Assembly: GCA_029834535.1 (NCBI GenBank)
Contig: JAQMWT010000340.1
Span: forward strand, 365,958 to 429,957
Length of the DNA stretch: 64,000 nucleotides
Reading direction: 5' to 3'
Origin: Chrysophaeum taylorii
Taxonomy: Eukaryota; Sar; Pelagophyceae; Pelagomonadales; Pelagomonadaceae
Translations under genes and position numbers: made by a program
The notes under the pieces: model-generated
What the model saw: only the letters and a program-made list of their open reading frames with translations
The model's database searches: none
Told to the model about the DNA's origin: nothing
Shown: positions 1-9,955 of the stretch, piece after piece
How positions within the stretch are numbered: the first letter of the stretch is position 1
How the letters are laid out: each line of letters begins with the position of its first letter

Positions 1-1
1 C

Positions 2-2260
2 TGGGACTTCCTCCTCTTGCTCTTCGTCATGGAGCAGTTTGTCATGATTCCCTTCGGGATCAGCTTTGAGCTCACGCCGAGCGAGGAGCTGTTGGACTTT
101 GTCGCAGAGCTTTTTTTTCTCATCGACATTGCCTTCCGCTTCAATCTTGCCTTCGTTGAGGATCGCGACGACAACTCGACGACGGAGAGAACTGAGGAGG
201 CGGTTCCCGGTGTCCAGGATGACGACGCGTCTGGGGGCCGAAGAGGCGTGGACGATGACGACTCGATTCAACCGACAACATCCGAGCAGTCGCATAAGAA
301 AAAGCGGTCGTTAGTCACCGACCGTGTCCAGATCGCAAAGAATTATTCGTCAAAGCCGGCTTTCGTCGTTGACGTGGTCTCGGCGTTTCCGATCGTCGTC
401 TCCGTCGTCGAGCTCGCGAACAACGACAAGTCCCAATACCAGTGGGTTCGAATTTTGAAGTTTTTTCGTTTGCTCAAGCTCGGCAAGATGATCAACATCG
501 TCCGCCAGATCCACAAGCTAGCTCTCGAGACGATTCTATCGAGCTCGCGTCGCGGGTGGATTAACATCTGGCAATATTCGCGCTTTTTGGCTATGGTAAA
601 GCTCGGTGGTCTATTCGTTCTCATTGGCTTGGCCATGCACTCGCTGGCCTGTGTGTGGCACTTCGTCACGCCTCAATCACACTGGCAGATCCGGCTGCTC
701 GAGGCGGCCGATGACGACGGCGTCCGCTACGAGAGAATTTCCCGGAAGAAATTGTATCTCCTCTCATATTACGAAGCGATTCTGATCCTCATGGGGGAGC
801 AAATCGGCATGGAGCGCATGTACGAGTACGCGTTCGCGATTATGGCGACGATCTTGTTTTCGTTTCTTCTCGCCATTATCTTCGGCGAGGTTGCCATATT
901 CATCGCGACAATCAACGAGGTCCCGCTGGCATACGGCCGCAAGATGGCGCAACTCCACGACACGATGAGCATCAACGCATTCCCTCGCGCCCTGCAGGAC
1001 CGCGTCTTCTCGTTCTACGACTACATCTGGAACGAGCACAAAACGCTCGACGGCTCGATGAAGATCGTCGGTTTCTTGCCCGAGCTCACGCCGCACCTCG
1101 CGACAGAGGTCCGGTTGTTTTGGTGCAAAGACATGCTCCTTACCGTGCCGTTCTTCAAGCTGTTCCCACCGCCCGTCGTTCAGCGCCTCGTTGCTGCGGT
1201 GGAGATGAGTTTTTACATGCCGGATGATTACATCATCGTGGTCGGCGAGATTGGCCACGAGATGTTCTTTCTCAAAACAGGCAAGGTCGACGTGTTTCGC
1301 GTCGAAGAGGCCGAGATTGAGATCGCCTCCGATCTAGAAAGCACGAGGGAACGTCGCCACAGCCGCTCCTCTTTCAATCAAAGCGCCCTGCAACAGCTGC
1401 TTGGTAAGTCCAAGTCGGTCAAGCACCTCAAAAACCAACAAGACGGAGGAGGACGGCGACCCTCCCGCGGAACGGTCAAGATCACGCCTGCGGACAAGGC
1501 GGTCCCCGCGACGAAAAGGCCGTCGATGAAGTTGGCAGGTGGCGGCGGTCGTATGTCGTTCGGCCGCTTTGCGAGTAGTCGCATGTCAGCTGCGCACGAG
1601 GCGACGAAATCCCAAAAGATCAATGGGAAACGCGTCCGCAGGATCCAGCGCGAGCAAATCCTCACGACTTTGCACCAGGGCAGTTATTTTGGCGAGGTCG
1701 CGCTAGTGACGAACGCGCCGCGGACCGCGACTGTACGTGCCCGGACCTTTGCTGAGTGCGCCATCGTCCACCGCAAGGACTTTGAGGAAATGCTAGTCGA
1801 CCACCCTCACAACTTGAAACAGGTGTCGACGATGGTCCGATCCAAGTACCAGGCCTCAACAAACAAAAAAAACTTGGTTGCTGCCTTCAGGAAGGTCAAA
1901 CCAGTTGCCGCCTTCAGCACCGCCAAACCCGTTGCTGCTGCCGCCATGATGAGCCAACAAAATAATGCCCCGAAAACGTGCGAAAATGACGGGGGTTCAC
2001 CCGCGCTGTCCAAGTCCCCTTGCACGGTCATGGAGCGCATGGAGTCCCTCGAATCAGCGGTGGCGACGCTCGAGGCGCGGCTCGTCGACGATGTTCAAGA
2101 CGCGCTCTTGACCTCTCTCGAAAAAGCGATCGCCGCCACCCCACGCCTATCGGCCGCATCATCGCCGGTGGTCGACATGTCCGCCGTCGTCGACCACGAG
2201 GCTGCAACAACCGAACCCCCGTGTTCGTCTCCCCCCCGTGATTTTTTTTCGCGCAACTAG
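2..2260 (+). CDS. Cyclic-nucleotide-gated / EAG-like cation channel, 5' end outside window
   Basis: Voltage-sensor-type cation channel with a C-terminal cyclic-nucleotide-binding domain, probably in the plasma membrane. The frame is open to the window edge and begins inside S1, so the start codon lies upstream. Counting from the codon at 17, S4 is RILKFFRLLKLGK (about 145-157), a further membrane helix is at 195-215, the pore loop is near 247-265 and S6 is about 271-298. A C-linker (YDYIWNEHKTLD) leads into the nucleotide-binding domain, whose phosphate-binding cassette FGEVALVTNAPRTATV is complete, including the Arg. Two oddities: the filter region reads LMGEQIG, with no GYG, and a basic, low-complexity insert of about 108 residues (roughly 440-548) splits the nucleotide-binding beta-roll. 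The family call is firm; ion selectivity and ligand are unknown. Confidence 0.85.
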   Translation, partial: WDFLLLLFVMEQFVMIPFGISFELTPSEELLDFVAELFFLIDIAFRFNLAFVEDRDDNSTTERTEEAVPGVQDDDASGGRRGVDDDDSIQPTTSEQSHKKKRSLVTDRVQIAKNYSSKPAFVVDVVSAFPIVVSVVELANNDKSQYQWVRILKFFRLLKLGKMINIVRQIHKLALETILSSSRRGWINIWQYSRFLAMVKLGGLFVLIGLAMHSLACVWHFVTPQSHWQIRLLEAADDDGVRYERISRKKLYLLSYYEAILILMGEQIGMERMYEYAFAIMATILFSFLLAIIFGEVAIFIATINEVPLAYGRKMAQLHDTMSINAFPRALQDRVFSFYDYIWNEHKTLDGSMKIVGFLPELTPHLATEVRLFWCKDMLLTVPFFKLFPPPVVQRLVAAVEMSFYMPDDYIIVVGEIGHEMFFLKTGKVDVFRVEEAEIEIASDLESTRERRHSRSSFNQSALQQLLGKSKSVKHLKNQQDGGGRRPSRGTVKITPADKAVPATKRPSMKLAGGGGRMSFGRFASSRMSAAHEATKSQKINGKRVRRIQREQILTTLHQGSYFGEVALVTNAPRTATVRARTFAECAIVHRKDFEEMLVDHPHNLKQVSTMVRSKYQASTNKKNLVAAFRKVKPVAAFSTAKPVAAAAMMSQQNNAPKTCENDGGSPALSKSPCTVMERMESLESAVATLEARLVDDVQDALLTSLEKAIAATPRLSAASSPVVDMSAVVDHEAATTEPPCSSPPRDFFSRN

Positions 2261-2569
2261 AAGATTGAAGAGCCAGGCGCGCTGACCGATAGACAGACAA
2301 AACGGAAAGACGCGCAGAAAGACAGACCTAGACAGACGCACAGATCTAGACAGAGAGAACGGGGAGGTAAAAATACAGCCTTTCCGAGAGAGACCCAAAC
2401 AAAGAAAAGGACCGCCGCTAGGTGTTCTTCTAAATAATAATATCCGGCCGGCAGGCGAGTGGTGTCAACACGGTTAAGGAGAGGACAGACGTCGGTTTTT
2501 CTCCTTCTTCTTCTTCTTCTTCTTACGAAAAAGAAAAAGAGGAAGGGCACTCGATGATACAAAAGAAAA
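2261..2569. other. Intergenic spacer between convergent genes
   Basis: The stretch separates the stop codons of the channel gene and the patatin-like gene, so it should hold both 3' untranslated regions. It is purine-rich with several AGACAGAC-type runs and a (TTC)n tract near 2500-2522. No further gene is visible. Confidence 0.5.
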
Positions 2570-4460
2570 CTACGCGGAGGACGAAGAGGATGTCGAGGAA
2601 TCGCGCGGCTCCTGGACGATAAGGGCCGCCGAGGAAGACGCGGGCGGGTCGACGTCGAGGATAGTATGTTTGGGCTTTCCGGAAAAGAAGCCGTGCATAC
2701 CGGTGATTCTGGCGGCGCGCTTTCGGAGCGGGCGGAGCCAGCTGGTGGATGGAGTGTAGGGAACTTCGTCAATGTCGTACAAGGCCGTGAGGTCGTCGCT
2801 GTCGTCGTCGGGAACCCCGCGGAACTCTCGGACGAGGGAGTCCCAGTCGTGGGTCTTCTCGCGCTGGAGGTAGTCGAGGGCCATCGCGCGAAGGGCGCGG
2901 AGCGCGCGCCTGCGACGAAAGTCGTGACGAGAGAACAAATCGAAGAACGCACTCGTCGCCCTCGTCGAGGCGGAGGTGGCTCGCGTCGAGGAAGGCGTCG
3001 AGACGATGGTATCTGGTCGGCTTGACGTGACGTCGCTTCGAGTGGAGGTGTCGCTTGACGAGGTCGTGGGTCGCGTCCGTGTCGGTGATGAGGTTGAAGA
3101 GGCCCTCGAAAAAGTCGATGTGAGAGTGGATGCCGTCGGTGCGCGTCGCGCGGTAGGGCGCGCTCCCGGTGCCGAGGGAGACGACGAGCTCGGGCGAATC
3201 TCGGCCGAGAGCCGCGCTTTCGACGAGCGCGAACAGCGTCGGATTATTCGCGACCAACGCGCCGTCGAGGAGGCGTTTGTGGTCGAACTGGCGCGCGGGG
3301 AAGAAGGGCGGCGCGGCCGTCGACGCGAGGAGCGCGTCCACGACGAGCATCGAGCTCTGGTCGTCGTCGTCGTCGTTCTCGGGCAGCCGGTAATTACGGA
3401 AGAGCGCCGGTCGGAGACGCTGCGTGGACGCGTCGGTCGCCACGAGCACGCACCGCGGCCGCGACGTGTCCGGACCGTCGTCGAGGAGTCGGGCCTCGGG
3501 ACCGAAGACCGACGATAGCACGGCGCGGAGCCTGTCGGCGCGCTCGCCGCGAGAGAGGCCCCGCGACCCGAAGATGAGGCGCGCGATGTCGTCGTAGAGC
3601 TGCTGGACGACCGGCACGGGCAGCTCGGCGATAGCAAGGGCCGCGGCGATGATCGCGCCCGTCGAGGTGCCGGCGAAAAAGTCGAACCGTTCGCGCGCGC
3701 GCCGCGACCCAAGCTTCTCCAGACGCGCGAGCACGGCCAACGGTACGACGCCGCGCGCCCCGCCGCCGTCGAGGCACAGGAGCCGTCGCGGCGGACGCGA
3801 CGACGCGACCGGCTCGCCGACGACCGGACCCCGCCGTCCGCGCCCGTCGCCCGGCATCTCGACCAACTCGACCTCGCTCCTCACCTCGACGGCGTACCCC
3901 GACTCGACCTCCTCGTCCACCGAGTTGGACGCGACCAGCACGTGCACCGTGCCTTGTTCCGGGACCTCGCGACACCACCGCAAAGATTCGCTCTGTCGAA
4001 GCTTGCGCGTCGACACCATCGCTGGTGACCCGACGGCGTCGCGCCGCTCGTCGAGCGCGAACACGCCGCAGTAACAGTGATCCCGCGACGACCGCACGCG
4101 CGGAAGCAACCCACGGCTCGTCGCGTTTCTCTTGTGAGACGCCAGCCGCGACACCACCACGCTCACGCGCCCGCCCTCCTTGGCGCCCAAGCACACACCC
4201 CACCCCTCGCCCGACCGAAGACGACCCTCGAAAACCATCACCCGCTCCGCGGATTCGTCATCCTCTTGCTCTTCATCCATAGCATTCGCATCGGGGGGGG
4301 GCGCTTCTTCTTGCGGGATCACCGCCGCCTCGCTGCGGTTGCTATCGATGACCACCGCCAGTGCACCCTCGCCAGGCGCTGCGGTCGACATCGCCACGAC
4401 CCGCACGACGACGATGGCCACCACAGCGCCCAGCCGCGCGTAGTGCATGGCTAACTGCAT
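2570..4460 (-). CDS. Patatin-like phospholipase / lipid acyl hydrolase (one 43-nt intron)
   Basis: Patatin-family serine lipid hydrolase of about 615 residues using a Ser-Asp dyad. The oxyanion-hole motif DGGGARG is at residues 231-237, the nucleophile elbow GTSTG at 264-268 (Ser266) and the dyad motif DGA at 399-401. A hydrophobic N-terminus (about 8-27) may be a signal peptide or anchor. Residues 70-220 are a region I do not recognise. The frame breaks after LRLDEGDE, but removing 2910-2952 (GTGCGT...CGCAG, 43 nt) joins the exons in frame, and the second exon continues RALRALRAMALDYLQ. Exons are 4460-2953 and 2909-2570. Family is secure; substrate and location are not. Confidence 0.85.
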
Positions 4461-5023
4461 CCGAAGCTTTCCCCTACTTGGACATGATTATTAGTTACCC
4501 TTCTTGTCCTTCTCAAACCACATGCCGCAAAAATGGGCTCATGGCATGCCGCCGCATGAGCTCATCTGATTCTGCCCCCTCGAGATTCGGGATGGCAGCT
4601 TCAAAATAGCGCACTTCTCTCTTGCAGATTTTGAGGCTCGCTCGCTCGCTAAACAGGCGCATGTCGGCGCCCGGTCGCATCGGCTGGCCCCCGACTCTCG
4701 ACACTATGTTCGTTCTTTCTGCCTCAAGCTGCGAACGGACTCCGTCGCGTTGGGACTCCGTCGCGTTGGGTTGTGACCGTCTTTGAAGAAGAAGAAGAAG
4801 AAGCCGTGCCGCAATGCTCCAAACCTTCAGGACCTTGCTCGCTGAGGCCGCCTGTCGAGGAAAGAAAGGAAGGCTCCTCGCGTATGACTTATTTCCCGCG
4901 GGGGGTACGCAGGCGCCGACTCGCCTAGTGCGACGACGACGACTCCGGGCGAACTCGTGAAAAATCGCAGTAACGGACGCACACAATCGCCGCACTTTGG
5001 GGAAGAAGGGCAGGCTCCTCTTC
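4461..5023. other. Intergenic spacer with short tandem repeats
   Basis: This lies between the 5' end of the patatin gene and the 3' end of the nitrilase gene. It holds a 16-bp tandem duplication (4739-4770, unit ACTCCGTCGCGTTGGG) and a (GAA)n tract at 4785-4803. An open frame on the minus strand crosses it, but it is the unspliced continuation of a nitrilase exon and shows no domain of its own. Confidence 0.5.
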
Positions 5024-6011
5024 TCAGACGACTTCGTCGGCGCGATAGGGGTACTTGGTGCGCACAGCATCGAGGACGCGCTTCTCGACGACGAGCGGAA
5101 GCGCTCCTTCCTCCGTTCCGAGGACCGTCGGCTCGAACGTCTCTCCGTCGAAACCCCCAAGCCACCTGGGGCCCAGGGCTTGCGAAGCGAAGTAAGGAGG
5201 GGGACACACGGTGGCATCGCCATTGAGCCGCCGTAGCTTTCGCCGGCGTGGGAGATGGAGAGGACGTAGCACTGGTTCTCGATCGCGCGCGTCTGGACCA
5301 AGGGCGACCAAGAGGGAAACGTGTCGTCTCGCTCGAAACAACAAGGGTGCAGCACCTGGCAAACAAGCATCATCAACGGGCGGAAATTCAACGTACGACG
5401 TCGCAGTCGAGCTTGCGCCAGAGGCGCGGAAACCGGAGGTCGTAGCATACGGCGACGCCGACGCGCAGGCCTCGAACATCGAACGAACACGCCGATTTTC
5501 CGGCCTTAAATGTCGGCGCCTCGCCGGCAATCGAGGCCCGGCCGGCGAGGTGCACTTTGTCGTATCTCGCGACGATGTCTCCGGACGGCGAAACTACGGC
5601 GTGAGAAAGCGTCGGTCTGCCGTCTTCGCTCTCCAGGACTACGCCGTACGCGACGAAGGCGCCGACGTCGCGCGCGACGCTCGCGAAGAACCACTTTGAT
5701 CTGCCGTCTTCCTTTTCGATCACGGCGTCGAGGGTAGGGCTGTCGAAGGCGCCGTCGCCGCCAGGATAACCCGACGCCGACAACTCGGGAAGGCAGAACA
5801 AGTCATGCTTGTCGCGTTTCGCGATCTCACGGATGAGGCGGCCAGCGCGCTCGAGATTCTCGCCCACTTTGCCGAACTCGCATCGAACCTGCACGCCACA
5901 GACACGTAGGTGCTGCATGCTCCCTGTTTCGTCGTCGTCGTCGTCGTCCTGGTAACGGATCCCGGCGAGACGCCGAGATGACGTCACTCGCAAACTCCGT
6001 CGGCCATTCAT
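5024..6011 (-). CDS. Carbon-nitrogen hydrolase (nitrilase superfamily), three exons
   Basis: Nitrilase-superfamily amidohydrolase, closest in pattern to Nit/omega-amidase-type enzymes that hydrolyse small carboxamides. The catalytic triad is visible: Glu in LPELSASGY, Lys in YDKVHL and Cys in VAVCYDLRFPRLW. Two tiny introns restore the C-terminal half: 5356-5396 (41 nt, GTACGT...GCCAG) and 5166-5209 (44 nt, GTGTGT...CCCAG). After splicing, the family's RAIENQCYVL and HAGESYGGSMA segments fall in frame, ending KYPYRADEVV. The ATG at 6011 gives an Arg/Ser-rich leader that could be an organelle presequence; a downstream ATG at 5918 (MQHLRVCGVQ) starts directly at the domain. The gene is divergent from the pseudouridine synthase, 20-110 bp away. 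Confidence 0.85.
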
Positions 6012-6030
6012 TTTTCTGATTCCGAATCTG

Positions 6031-8532
6031 ATGTTGTTGTCTCTGCACAAGCCCCGCCGCCCAAAGGTTGTTGTTGGAGCGGCGCCGAGGCTCCTTCTTC
6101 TTCAGGGAAGCGACGAGACGGAGCCCCAAGTCTTGGACGAGACGGACCCCGAGGTCTCCCATCCCGCCGCTGCGCCGGAGACACTCCTCGACGACGTGGC
6201 ATGCAACGACGCGTGGCGACGCAACGCCGCTGCGGCAAACTTGGCGAGAGTCCGGGCGCAGAGCCTGCACGCCGAGCTCGAGATCGCCCTGGACTCAAAA
6301 TGCGGTTCTCCGCCTCTTCCTTGCGACGCACTTGACGTCACGTGGCTCGACTATTGCGACCGCCACGCGGCCAACGGGCAGATCTGGGCACTGGCGGAAG
6401 TATGTCGTCGCTCTCGTCGAGGCGACCGCGAAATCATGGTGAGCTGGGTAGGTCGTTCAGCAGAAGTGCATCTCGAAAGGACGACGACGACGACGACGAC
6501 GCGAGAACATCCGTTATTGAAGAGCGCGCTGCTGGAAAAAGCGAACAAGAGCGCGACGAAGACGCGGCGCCGCGTGATGATCGCGGACGTGCGCCCATTA
6601 ATGCTCAAAAATCCTGGTGTCGCCGTCGTTGGTAGCAGTGATACCATCGCGGCGGCACTAAATGACGCCATCTGTGGCCTGCGTACGGGGTCGCTGGCGC
6701 TCGATGCAGCGCACCAAATGGCCCGCGACGTTTTCGTCGCCGGGGGAAACGGCGTCCACGACGAATCTCCAGAATTGACGGCCGCCAAGCAGCTTTTCGC
6801 CGACGAGTTGCGGATAGCCACCCTAGATTCATGGAACGACGGCGTCGGGCCGCGCTCGACGCCGCCGCCGCCGCAAAGCCCTCGGCTCGTTCTCCACGCG
6901 GTTCACGCGCTAACAATCGCGGAAATCCTTGATTCCGAGCTCTTGGCGAGTGCATCGGCCTTCATGAGTCGATGGGCGCGGCCACTCGACGACGCATGCA
7001 AAGACCCGTCGTTCAAATGCGAGAGCGAAATTGCCGACTCGCAAGGCGAAACGCGGGACGACGAGCCGCACGTGCTCTGCGGCACCCGTCACTGGAAAGT
7101 TGTGTTCAAGCCAGCGATGTGGGCCGTATCTTGGACAGCCACAATTTCGTGTGATATGGATGCCTTGGAACGCGCTCCGGGCGTGACAGCAGGATGCGAA
7201 CCGCAGCATCCGGCGGCGCCAGCGAGAGATTTTTTCGCCCCTGGGTTTTCGCCTCCGTTCGAGGAAGATCGAGCGCCCTTCGGGACAGATCATACCCAGG
7301 CCAAACCGCGCGACCTGCTGAATTGGTTGCTCCGAGAGCAGACGGATGAGGAGAGGGATTCATCGAGTTCAGGTGCTCAGTGTTGTTCCACACACGCAAC
7401 TCGACCACCCGACTACTCGAAACTGCCGACGATACGTCGAGACCGCGGTTTCAGCTATGGCATTGCGCACCGCCTGGACGCACAAACTTCCGGGCCATTG
7501 CTCGTAGCCAACACGTACTGGGGCTGGGCGTGGCTGCAGCTTCAGTTCCGATCCCAGCGCGTGCAAAAGCGATACGTTTGCTTGTGCTACGGCCGGATGA
7601 CAAAGTCGCCCGGTTCTTTGATATCCAGACCGATCGCGAGGGAGTATGTGCGCGGTCGAATCGGCAAGCGTGGCGTCGTGCGCAAGTGGGGGGCGCGCGC
7701 CGTCACAGAGATCGTGGCAGTGGCGCATTTGAGGGGCCCAAAATACTTCAGACGACGAAGGAGCGAACGTGGCGCCGTTACTTATTACTCTGACCAGAGA
7801 GACGCAGGGCCGCAGCACCTCGAGTGCGACGACATCTACAGCCTCGTTGAGGTTCGGCTCTGGACGGGACGGTTACATCAAATTCGTGTTCATATGTCTT
7901 CCGAGGGTTTCGCTCTGGTGGCGGATTTTACGTATGGTGGTGCTCGCGCTCGTTGGTGCCCCCGTATTTTTCTCCACTGCATGTGCCTCGGTTTCGTTGG
8001 CGACCAAGACTCGGACTACGTCACCATTACCTGTCAACTTCCGAATGATCTCCGGCGAGGGCTGCGTACGATGAAACCGTGCGATTCACGCTCGCAGTCG
8101 CTCGTCGACAAATTGGTTGGGACCTTGGAGCCCGAGGAAAAGCCCAGCTCATTGATGCGACCAGTCCTCCACGATACGCGGGGCAACCTCCCCATGATGA
8201 TGACGGCGAAGCAAAACATCCCAATCATCCCGGGAGACTGTGATCATATTGAGTCCGTGGCCACTCGAAAAAGTAACACGACATTTCTCGGCCGTGTAGT
8301 GTGCGCTGCGTCCCTAGGAGATCCTGCGTCTAGACATGGACGCGTTCGTTTCATGTGCTCAGGATCCGTGTTCTCGATGCCGTTCGGAGCAGAAGACGTC
8401 CTTGCTGGCGCCGACCTCGGTACCATAGTAGAGTTTAGACCCGTCATTTTAACGCTCGAGAACGGTGAGACAACTGCGTATGCGGCAGATTTGCGATCCC
8501 TCTCCGCCGAGTATCCCCTCACAAAAATCTAA
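6031..8532 (+). CDS. RluA-family pseudouridine synthase with long N-terminal extension
   Basis: RNA pseudouridine synthase of the RluA family, which isomerises uridine in rRNA or tRNA. Of 833 residues, the catalytic core is about 370-690. WKVVFKPAMWAV matches the VVxKPxG entry strand, HRLDAQTSG holds the catalytic Asp (residue 482), and GRLHQIRVH is the conserved C-terminal motif. Residues 1-350 have no domain I recognise and contain a Thr run encoded by (ACG)n. Residues beyond 690 form another unrecognised extension. The gene is intronless and ends with an AATAAA at 8567. An internal ATG could be the true start, since the first ATG overlaps the 5' region of the divergent nitrilase gene. Confidence 0.85.
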   Translation: MLLSLHKPRRPKVVVGAAPRLLLLQGSDETEPQVLDETDPEVSHPAAAPETLLDDVACNDAWRRNAAAANLARVRAQSLHAELEIALDSKCGSPPLPCDALDVTWLDYCDRHAANGQIWALAEVCRRSRRGDREIMVSWVGRSAEVHLERTTTTTTTREHPLLKSALLEKANKSATKTRRRVMIADVRPLMLKNPGVAVVGSSDTIAAALNDAICGLRTGSLALDAAHQMARDVFVAGGNGVHDESPELTAAKQLFADELRIATLDSWNDGVGPRSTPPPPQSPRLVLHAVHALTIAEILDSELLASASAFMSRWARPLDDACKDPSFKCESEIADSQGETRDDEPHVLCGTRHWKVVFKPAMWAVSWTATISCDMDALERAPGVTAGCEPQHPAAPARDFFAPGFSPPFEEDRAPFGTDHTQAKPRDLLNWLLREQTDEERDSSSSGAQCCSTHATRPPDYSKLPTIRRDRGFSYGIAHRLDAQTSGPLLVANTYWGWAWLQLQFRSQRVQKRYVCLCYGRMTKSPGSLISRPIAREYVRGRIGKRGVVRKWGARAVTEIVAVAHLRGPKYFRRRRSERGAVTYYSDQRDAGPQHLECDDIYSLVEVRLWTGRLHQIRVHMSSEGFALVADFTYGGARARWCPRIFLHCMCLGFVGDQDSDYVTITCQLPNDLRRGLRTMKPCDSRSQSLVDKLVGTLEPEEKPSSLMRPVLHDTRGNLPMMMTAKQNIPIIPGDCDHIESVATRKSNTTFLGRVVCAASLGDPASRHGRVRFMCSGSVFSMPFGAEDVLAGADLGTIVEFRPVILTLENGETTAYAADLRSLSAEYPLTKI

Positions 8533-8566
8533 ACAACAAACTTAAAGACAACGCAGTCACTATTAT

Positions 8567-8572
8567 AATAAA
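8567..8572 (+). promoter_or_regulatory. Candidate polyadenylation signal AATAAA
   Basis: AATAAA lies 35 nt after the pseudouridine synthase stop codon, at a normal distance for a 3' end. It is followed by an (AGA)n tract at about 8593-8620. The whole spacer 8533-8833 holds only the 3' ends of two convergent genes. Confidence 0.4.
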
Positions 8573-8833
8573 GACGATCATCGATGACCACAAGAAGAAG
8601 AAGAAGAAGAAGAAGAAGAAAGGATTTTTTTTCCCCTCACAACTCTTCTGCTGCGCGTCAAGCTACAATGCATGACTCCTCAGACTACGCGACGGCGTCG
8701 AGCAAAGCCTGACGTCCCTCACAACGTACTTTCCACCTTTGGTCTGTTTCGAAGTAGCAACACGACCCCGCCCCGATGCGCGCATCTACGCAGTACGCGC
8801 AGTTCCCGGGGGTAGGGGTGGTGTCTCGCGCAC

Positions 8834-9955
8834 CTAATCACAAGGCCTGATTCGTCGTTTTTTTTTTCCCCTGGTGTGGGAGGGCCCAATATCGCCGTTC
8901 CTTCGCTTCTTCGGCACCTCGAGATGGCACACGACGAGCTTAACCTTCTTGGAGATGGAGTGCGCGTCGATGCGATACTTTGCCGCAAGATCACTCGCGT
9001 CGTAGGCCGTCGGCAGCTTGAAGAGAAGATGCGTAGCAGCGTGCGTCGCGCACAGGTCGGCGACGTCGACGAGGGTCGCGTCATTTGCGAGGCGAAAGTC
9101 GACGAGGTCCCGCGAGCGGTAGCCTCGACCTCCCCACGGCGGGTCGACGAAAACGAGCGCCCCTGGATGTCGGCGGAGGCAGTCGGGGAGACAAGCGACG
9201 CAGTCCCCTTTTAGAACGTCGACGTTCGTCAAGCCCAGAAGATCGACGTTAAAGCGGAGCATGCCGCAACGCGCGTCGTCGATCTCGATCGCGACGACGC
9301 GAGAGAAGACGCTCGCGAACTGAAATGCGTTGCCGCCGACGCAGGCGGTCGCGTCAATAATAACGCTCTCCTCTGACGTAGAAAGGCTGGCGGCGAGCGT
9401 CGCGACGCGGCGCGCGCTCTTCTCGTCGCTCACCGAGTACTCTGCCTCGGCGTCGAGCTCGAGCTTAGCCCGAAGGCCGACGGGGAGAGAAGGAAAGAGA
9501 TGTCGGCGCTTGTCGTCGAGGGTCGGCGTCACACACACAACGAAATAGGCTTCGCCAGCGGCGAGTCGCCTCTTGGCTTCGGCAACGGCCAAATCGGCCG
9601 CCCGCTCGAGGTCGCGCTGGCTGCCAAACCCTCCGACCGCCCAAGTCTCGGACGAACTCTTCGCCAGGAACCAGCCGCGGCCGACCTTCTCGCGCCGCCG
9701 CTCGCCGACGACGCGTGCCTCGCATCGCTCTCGTAGAGTCGGCCACAACGACTGGTCGTCGACCCTGACCGCGAAGGGTCCTTCGTGCCCTGCCACGGCC
9801 GCGAGACTACGAGCGCAGAGGCCTCTTCTCGCGGTCGTACGCGCGAAGCCCAGCCGTTTCTTGACGGCAGCCAGCCTTGACGCCACCTCGCGGGCTTGCG
9901 GCTGCACGAAATCGGCCAGCGCCTCGCCCAACCGCGACGCGACCTCGGCCCGTGC
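8834..9955 (-). CDS. TGS1-like RNA cap (trimethylguanosine) methyltransferase, first exon not found
   Basis: SAM-dependent methyltransferase resembling trimethylguanosine synthase, which converts m7G caps of small RNAs to m2,2,7G. The SAM-binding motif DATACVGGNAFQFA and acidic EID match the TGS1 pattern DxxxGVGGNxxQFA, and the catalytic motif is DPPWGG (TGS1 itself usually has SPPWGG). The C-terminus is basic (KKRRNGDIG, GKKKRR). The open region has no ATG near its start: a stop lies upstream at the sequence TTGACAC followed by CTTCTCGTCTCAG, which looks like a branch point plus 3' splice site ending at 9956. A 5' exon therefore probably lies between 9957 and 10370, but I could not fix its donor. 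The N-terminal part carries two similar stretches (EVASRLGEA, EVASRLAAV). Confidence 0.75.
   Translation of the reverse strand, partial: ARAEVASRLGEALADFVQPQAREVASRLAAVKKRLGFARTTARRGLCARSLAAVAGHEGPFAVRVDDQSLWPTLRERCEARVVGERRREKVGRGWFLAKSSSETWAVGGFGSQRDLERAADLAVAEAKRRLAAGEAYFVVCVTPTLDDKRRHLFPSLPVGLRAKLELDAEAEYSVSDEKSARRVATLAASLSTSEESVIIDATACVGGNAFQFASVFSRVVAIEIDDARCGMLRFNVDLLGLTNVDVLKGDCVACLPDCLRRHPGALVFVDPPWGGRGYRSRDLVDFRLANDATLVDVADLCATHAATHLLFKLPTAYDASDLAAKYRIDAHSISKKVKLVVCHLEVPKKRRNGDIGPSHTRGKKKRRIRPCD

Noticed and set aside
764-1258. Minus-strand open frame antisense to the channel gene
   Set aside because: It is a shadow of a clearly conserved coding strand; GC-rich third positions keep antisense frames open throughout this window.
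2570-4460. Patatin gene as a frameshifted pseudogene
   Set aside because: A 43-nt GT-AG intron restores the frame, and five other breaks in the window resolve the same way.
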